Assembly: GCF_001559075.2 (NCBI RefSeq)
Contig: NZ_CP014015.2
Location: 1,302,001 to 1,366,000, forward strand
Source: Citrobacter amalonaticus
Lineage (GTDB): Bacteria > Pseudomonadota > Gammaproteobacteria > Enterobacterales > Enterobacteriaceae
Reading direction: 5' to 3'
Length of the DNA stretch: 64,000 nucleotides
Shown: positions 61,496 to 64,000 of the stretch, one piece after another
Position numbering within the stretch: position 1 is the stretch's first letter
How the letters are laid out: every line of letters starts with the position of its first letter
Translations under genes and position numbers: made by a program
Notes under the pieces: generated by a model
The model's database searches: none
What the model saw: the letters and a program-made list of their open reading frames with translations, nothing else
Told to the model about the DNA's origin: nothing

Positions 61496-62551
61496 TTACT
61501 GGAATTCAGCCACAACCGTTGCCGATGCATGGAACTCGCCTTCCGGAATGACTGACGTGGTGTATTTCGCCACCGGTGCGGCAGTCAGGTTCCAGTCGCC
61601 TTCGTTATTGGCAAACCCCGGCACGTTATAGAAGGTGTTGGGTGCCACCGGGTTACCCTGACGGTCACGCAGCGCAATGCCCAGCTCGGAACGATCCGTT
61701 GTTCCCTGCGTACTCAGGTACTTGCCGTCATCAAACGCCGGATTGGCCTGCTGGATCCCCAGCTTGATATTCAGTGCACCCTGGGCGAAGCTGCCGCCCT
61801 CGCACTTCACATGAATCGGCACATTCTGGCTGTAGTTGGTGCCGTTCAGTCGGCTACCGATCCCAGGAATGTTGCCGAAGTCGACGACGATCGGCGTCCC
61901 CTGATTAACGGTACATTTATCCGGCACGGTGATGACCCCGGAAGCGATGGTGATGCGCGACAGAGGGGTTTGCCCCATTGCGCCCGGCCCCAGGCGACCA
62001 AAGAGTTTTGCGATCTCAGAGCCTTGCAGGTTCACCCCGTTGATAATCGGTTTGGTGATCATAAAGGTCACCTTCCCCTTTGCGCCGGAGGTAAACTGGT
62101 TGTCAAGGATCGTGCTGGGCGGGTTGCAGTAGTTCTGATTGGCGTCGTTTGAGATGTTATCAAACGGTACGGTTTTATAATCTTGCAGATTCCCACCGAT
62201 GTAGATCTCAATTTTAACGTCCATATAGTCATTGAGCTTGAGGTAACCCGCCGTCATTCCGGACTGCGTCAACGTCGCCTGCGACATGTAATACACCGGC
62301 TGATCCACCACTGACTGCGTACAGTACGCTCGCCCCTGGAACATCCCCGCCAGATTAAACTCATCAGTAATGGTCGCCCCGGCCTGGTTGGAGGTAATAT
62401 CATGATTGCTAATATTAATCAGATAGTCATAGGTCCCATTCACCGGTTCAATTTCACCATCCAGTGCGGACCACGCCGTGCCCGACACGCCAAGCGTGCT
62501 GAGCGCCAGTAAGACCGGCCATTTGCGGCGGAACAGGCCTGACAGTTTCAT
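61496..62551 (-). CDS. Two-domain fimbrial adhesin
   Basis: A 351-residue protein with signal peptide (GVSGTAWSA). The N-terminal part of about 180 residues is unlike pilin and has its own Cys pair, consistent with a receptor-binding domain. The C-terminal part starts with DKCTVNQGTPIVVDFGNI and ends ATVVAEFQ, a pilin domain. Length and plan suit a tip adhesin; the receptor is not predictable. The start overlaps the upstream pilin gene's stop by one base. Confidence 0.8.
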   Translation of the reverse strand: MKLSGLFRRKWPVLLALSTLGVSGTAWSALDGEIEPVNGTYDYLINISNHDITSNQAGATITDEFNLAGMFQGRAYCTQSVVDQPVYYMSQATLTQSGMTAGYLKLNDYMDVKIEIYIGGNLQDYKTVPFDNISNDANQNYCNPPSTILDNQFTSGAKGKVTFMITKPIINGVNLQGSEIAKLFGRLGPGAMGQTPLSRITIASGVITVPDKCTVNQGTPIVVDFGNIPGIGSRLNGTNYSQNVPIHVKCEGGSFAQGALNIKLGIQQANPAFDDGKYLSTQGTTDRSELGIALRDRQGNPVAPNTFYNVPGFANNEGDWNLTAAPVAKYTTSVIPEGEFHASATVVAEFQ

Positions 62552-63174
62552 TACAAATACTCCATCTTCAGGCGGACCAGACTGCTAAAGTCGCCCGCGC
62601 TCACATGCAAACCGGTGGATTCCAGCGCCGCCATAAAATTCAGTTCACTGTCACCGGAATTCACCAGCCAGGGCGCATGGGTCTGACCGACATCCAGCGC
62701 ATTCCCGTCCTTATCGAGCAGGCGCACGCCCGCGCCCTGAGTCGTACCGCTGGTGCGTAATAGCTGCCCGTTATTAAGATCGGATTCACCAACGAACGTC
62801 AGTTGTACCGCCTGCTCCCCGGTGCTGTAGGCTCGCCAGTCATTCCCGGTGGTTCTGGAAGCCAGACTCCCTCGCGACTGCGACGCCCCTTTCAGACAGT
62901 CCTTCAGATGCAATTTGAAGCGTACCGGCTCGCTGCGATCGCCCGCCTGGCGAAAATTCTGCGCGCTGATCTCGCCCATCTCGACGTCCTGAATGCGCCC
63001 TTGTGTCATCAGCACACAGGGAGAGGCAAACACGGAGCCGTGAAACCGGACAATGCCGCTATCTTCGCTGACATGTTCCTGAGCGCTATGCTGTGGCTGC
63101 GCTGGCACATCCGCCCCGCACTGAAATGCCACGCCCATCGCAAGGAGGGCCACAGTGGATAAAGGATTTTGCAT
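62551..63174 (-). CDS. Minor fimbrial subunit
   Basis: A 207-residue pilin-family protein. The start MQNPLSTVALLAM gives a signal peptide; a longer frame overlaps the chaperone gene. The Cys pair is in FASPCVLMTQGR and LKDCLKGAS. The C-terminus LVRLKMEYL has the penultimate Tyr pattern used for chaperone binding. It lies between chaperone and adhesin genes. Confidence 0.8.
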   Translation of the reverse strand: MQNPLSTVALLAMGVAFQCGADVPAQPQHSAQEHVSEDSGIVRFHGSVFASPCVLMTQGRIQDVEMGEISAQNFRQAGDRSEPVRFKLHLKDCLKGASQSRGSLASRTTGNDWRAYSTGEQAVQLTFVGESDLNNGQLLRTSGTTQGAGVRLLDKDGNALDVGQTHAPWLVNSGDSELNFMAALESTGLHVSAGDFSSLVRLKMEYL

Positions 63175-63191
63175 TGTCTGGTTCCTCCTGA

Positions 63192-63935
63192 TTAGCCCTG
63201 CTGCGCCGGTGGAAGCGCTTTGCAGGTGTTGCCCTCGCAACGAAACTTCAGCTCCGGGTGTCCGCCATAGTCGTTCACGTACATCATGGAAAACTGGCTG
63301 ACGCTCCCGTCCGTCACCGCAAACTGCTGGCTCGATTTGGGTGCGATCATGATCCCTGGAAATTGGGTGATCTTTTGTCCGGCCCCTTTGGACAGCCCGA
63401 GGATCGTGACGTAGTAGGGCGTTGGGTTCTGTACGGTCATCTGGCTGCCGTTTTTATGGAACACCACCTGGTCCTGCCAGATTTCACTCCGGGTCTTCGG
63501 GATCACCGCCGCCGGGCGGTAAAACAGCTTGATGCGCGACTGCATGGCCAGTTGCAGCGTATTCGGTTTATCCGGCTTCGGCGGGATCTCCCGGACGTTG
63601 AGGTAGAACAGGCTTTCTCTGTCCTGCGGCAGCTTGTCGATCCCCGCGGTTTTGGTGACGCGCGCAATCCCTTTCTGTCCCCCGTTGATTCGCTGTAGCG
63701 GCGGTAACACAATCAGCGGCGAGGTAATCTTGTTACCCTTTTCATCCTCGACCCACGACTGGGCAAGGAAGGGAATATCCGGGCTGGTATTGGACAGATT
63801 GGCGCTCGATGAGGCCTCTTTCTCCGTAATAATGACGCGGGTTCTGTCCAGAGAGACCCCCGCCTGCGCGTAGCCGCCAATCATGCTCAGCGCCCACGCC
63901 GCCATCAGATATCCGCTATGTCTTTTCTTGCTCAT
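63192..63935 (-). CDS. Periplasmic fimbrial chaperone (PapD-like)
   Basis: A 247-residue chaperone with two immunoglobulin-like domains. It starts with a signal peptide and GVSLDRTRVIITEKEAS. The LFYLNVREIPP segment of domain 1 and the conserved LFYRP at the domain boundary are present. It holds pilin subunits by donor-strand complementation until they reach the usher. A Cys pair near the C-terminus (FRCEGNTCK) places it in a subgroup with a C-terminal disulfide. Confidence 0.92.
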   Translation of the reverse strand: MSKKRHSGYLMAAWALSMIGGYAQAGVSLDRTRVIITEKEASSSANLSNTSPDIPFLAQSWVEDEKGNKITSPLIVLPPLQRINGGQKGIARVTKTAGIDKLPQDRESLFYLNVREIPPKPDKPNTLQLAMQSRIKLFYRPAAVIPKTRSEIWQDQVVFHKNGSQMTVQNPTPYYVTILGLSKGAGQKITQFPGIMIAPKSSQQFAVTDGSVSQFSMMYVNDYGGHPELKFRCEGNTCKALPPAQQG

Positions 63936-63977
63936 TTTTGGCCTTTTATTACAGTGAGATAACTCGTTCTGTCGGGA

Positions 63978-64000
63978 TTAACGACACGGCAGAAGCGCGT
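63978..64000 (-). CDS. Fimbrial usher, last codons only
   Basis: On the minus strand the frame reads ALLPCR then a stop, 43 bases before the chaperone start. This resembles the end of outer-membrane ushers, which often close with a Cys near a Leu-Pro segment. Only seven codons including the stop are in the window, so the call rests mainly on gene order. Confidence 0.4.

Noticed and set aside
31504..64000. A second attachment site repeating the 3' end of tRNA-Phe
   Set aside because: I scanned for the tRNA 3' segment (TTCGATTCCGAGTCCGGGCA) and saw no second copy; the distal end may lie beyond the window.

Overview
The window is enterobacterial chromosome. Its left half (about 1-31500) has the gene order known from Escherichia, Salmonella and Citrobacter: nnr/queG, three tRNA-Gly genes, orn, rsgA, psd-mscM, epmA, frdABCD, blc, gdx, ecnR/ecnB/ecnA, efp, epmB, yjeJ, yjeI, groES-groEL, yjeH, fxsA, aspA-dcuA, cutA-dsbD-yjdC and tRNA-Phe. 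An ecnR gene between gdx and the entericidins, and blc directly after frdD with no ampC or ampR, suggest a Citrobacter-like species of the ampC-negative type. Salmonella or another close relative is not excluded. This is inference from gene order and remembered protein similarity.

The core half holds several linked functions. aspA and dcuA supply fumarate to the Frd complex for anaerobic fumarate respiration. efp, epmA and epmB together give beta-lysylated EF-P. groESL has a sigma-32 promoter, and gdx has a two-hairpin guanidine-II riboswitch. Three ERIC elements (5927, 19066, 19672) and two REP elements lie between genes.

From the 3' end of tRNA-Phe (31428-31503) an accessory region begins. 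About 31.7-43.5 kb carries remnants of an SPI-7/PFGI-1-type integrative conjugative element: an integrase catalytic domain, a MobH-like relaxase fragment without its metal-binding residues, the C-terminus of ArdC cut by an IS3-family element, and an N-terminal piece of a TraG-like protein. Cargo includes a tandem-repeat membrane protein with an SH3 end (34509), an orphan type VI effector module with a DUF2169 adaptor, a DUF4150 PAAR-like nuclease and candidate immunity genes (38821-42987), and a three-gene unit with a PD-(D/E)XK nuclease-like protein (43555-45421).

From 45.7 to 48.6 kb are regulators: a PapI-like protein, a MarT/FidL-like pair and a tandem-HD protein. From 60165 down to 48681, on the minus strand, lies the most striking locus. 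A 65-residue precursor with a textbook double-glycine leader and five cysteines is followed by an attenuator-like hairpin. A tightly packed operon then encodes a membrane-anchored DsbA-like protein, an LpxL-like acyltransferase, a C39-peptidase ABC exporter, MacA, MacB, an outer-membrane lipoprotein channel and a four-gene fatty-acid set (ketosynthase, dehydratase, ACP, ketoreductase). I infer a secreted, disulfide-containing and possibly fatty-acylated microcin. The window ends in a chaperone-usher fimbrial operon that runs off the right edge.
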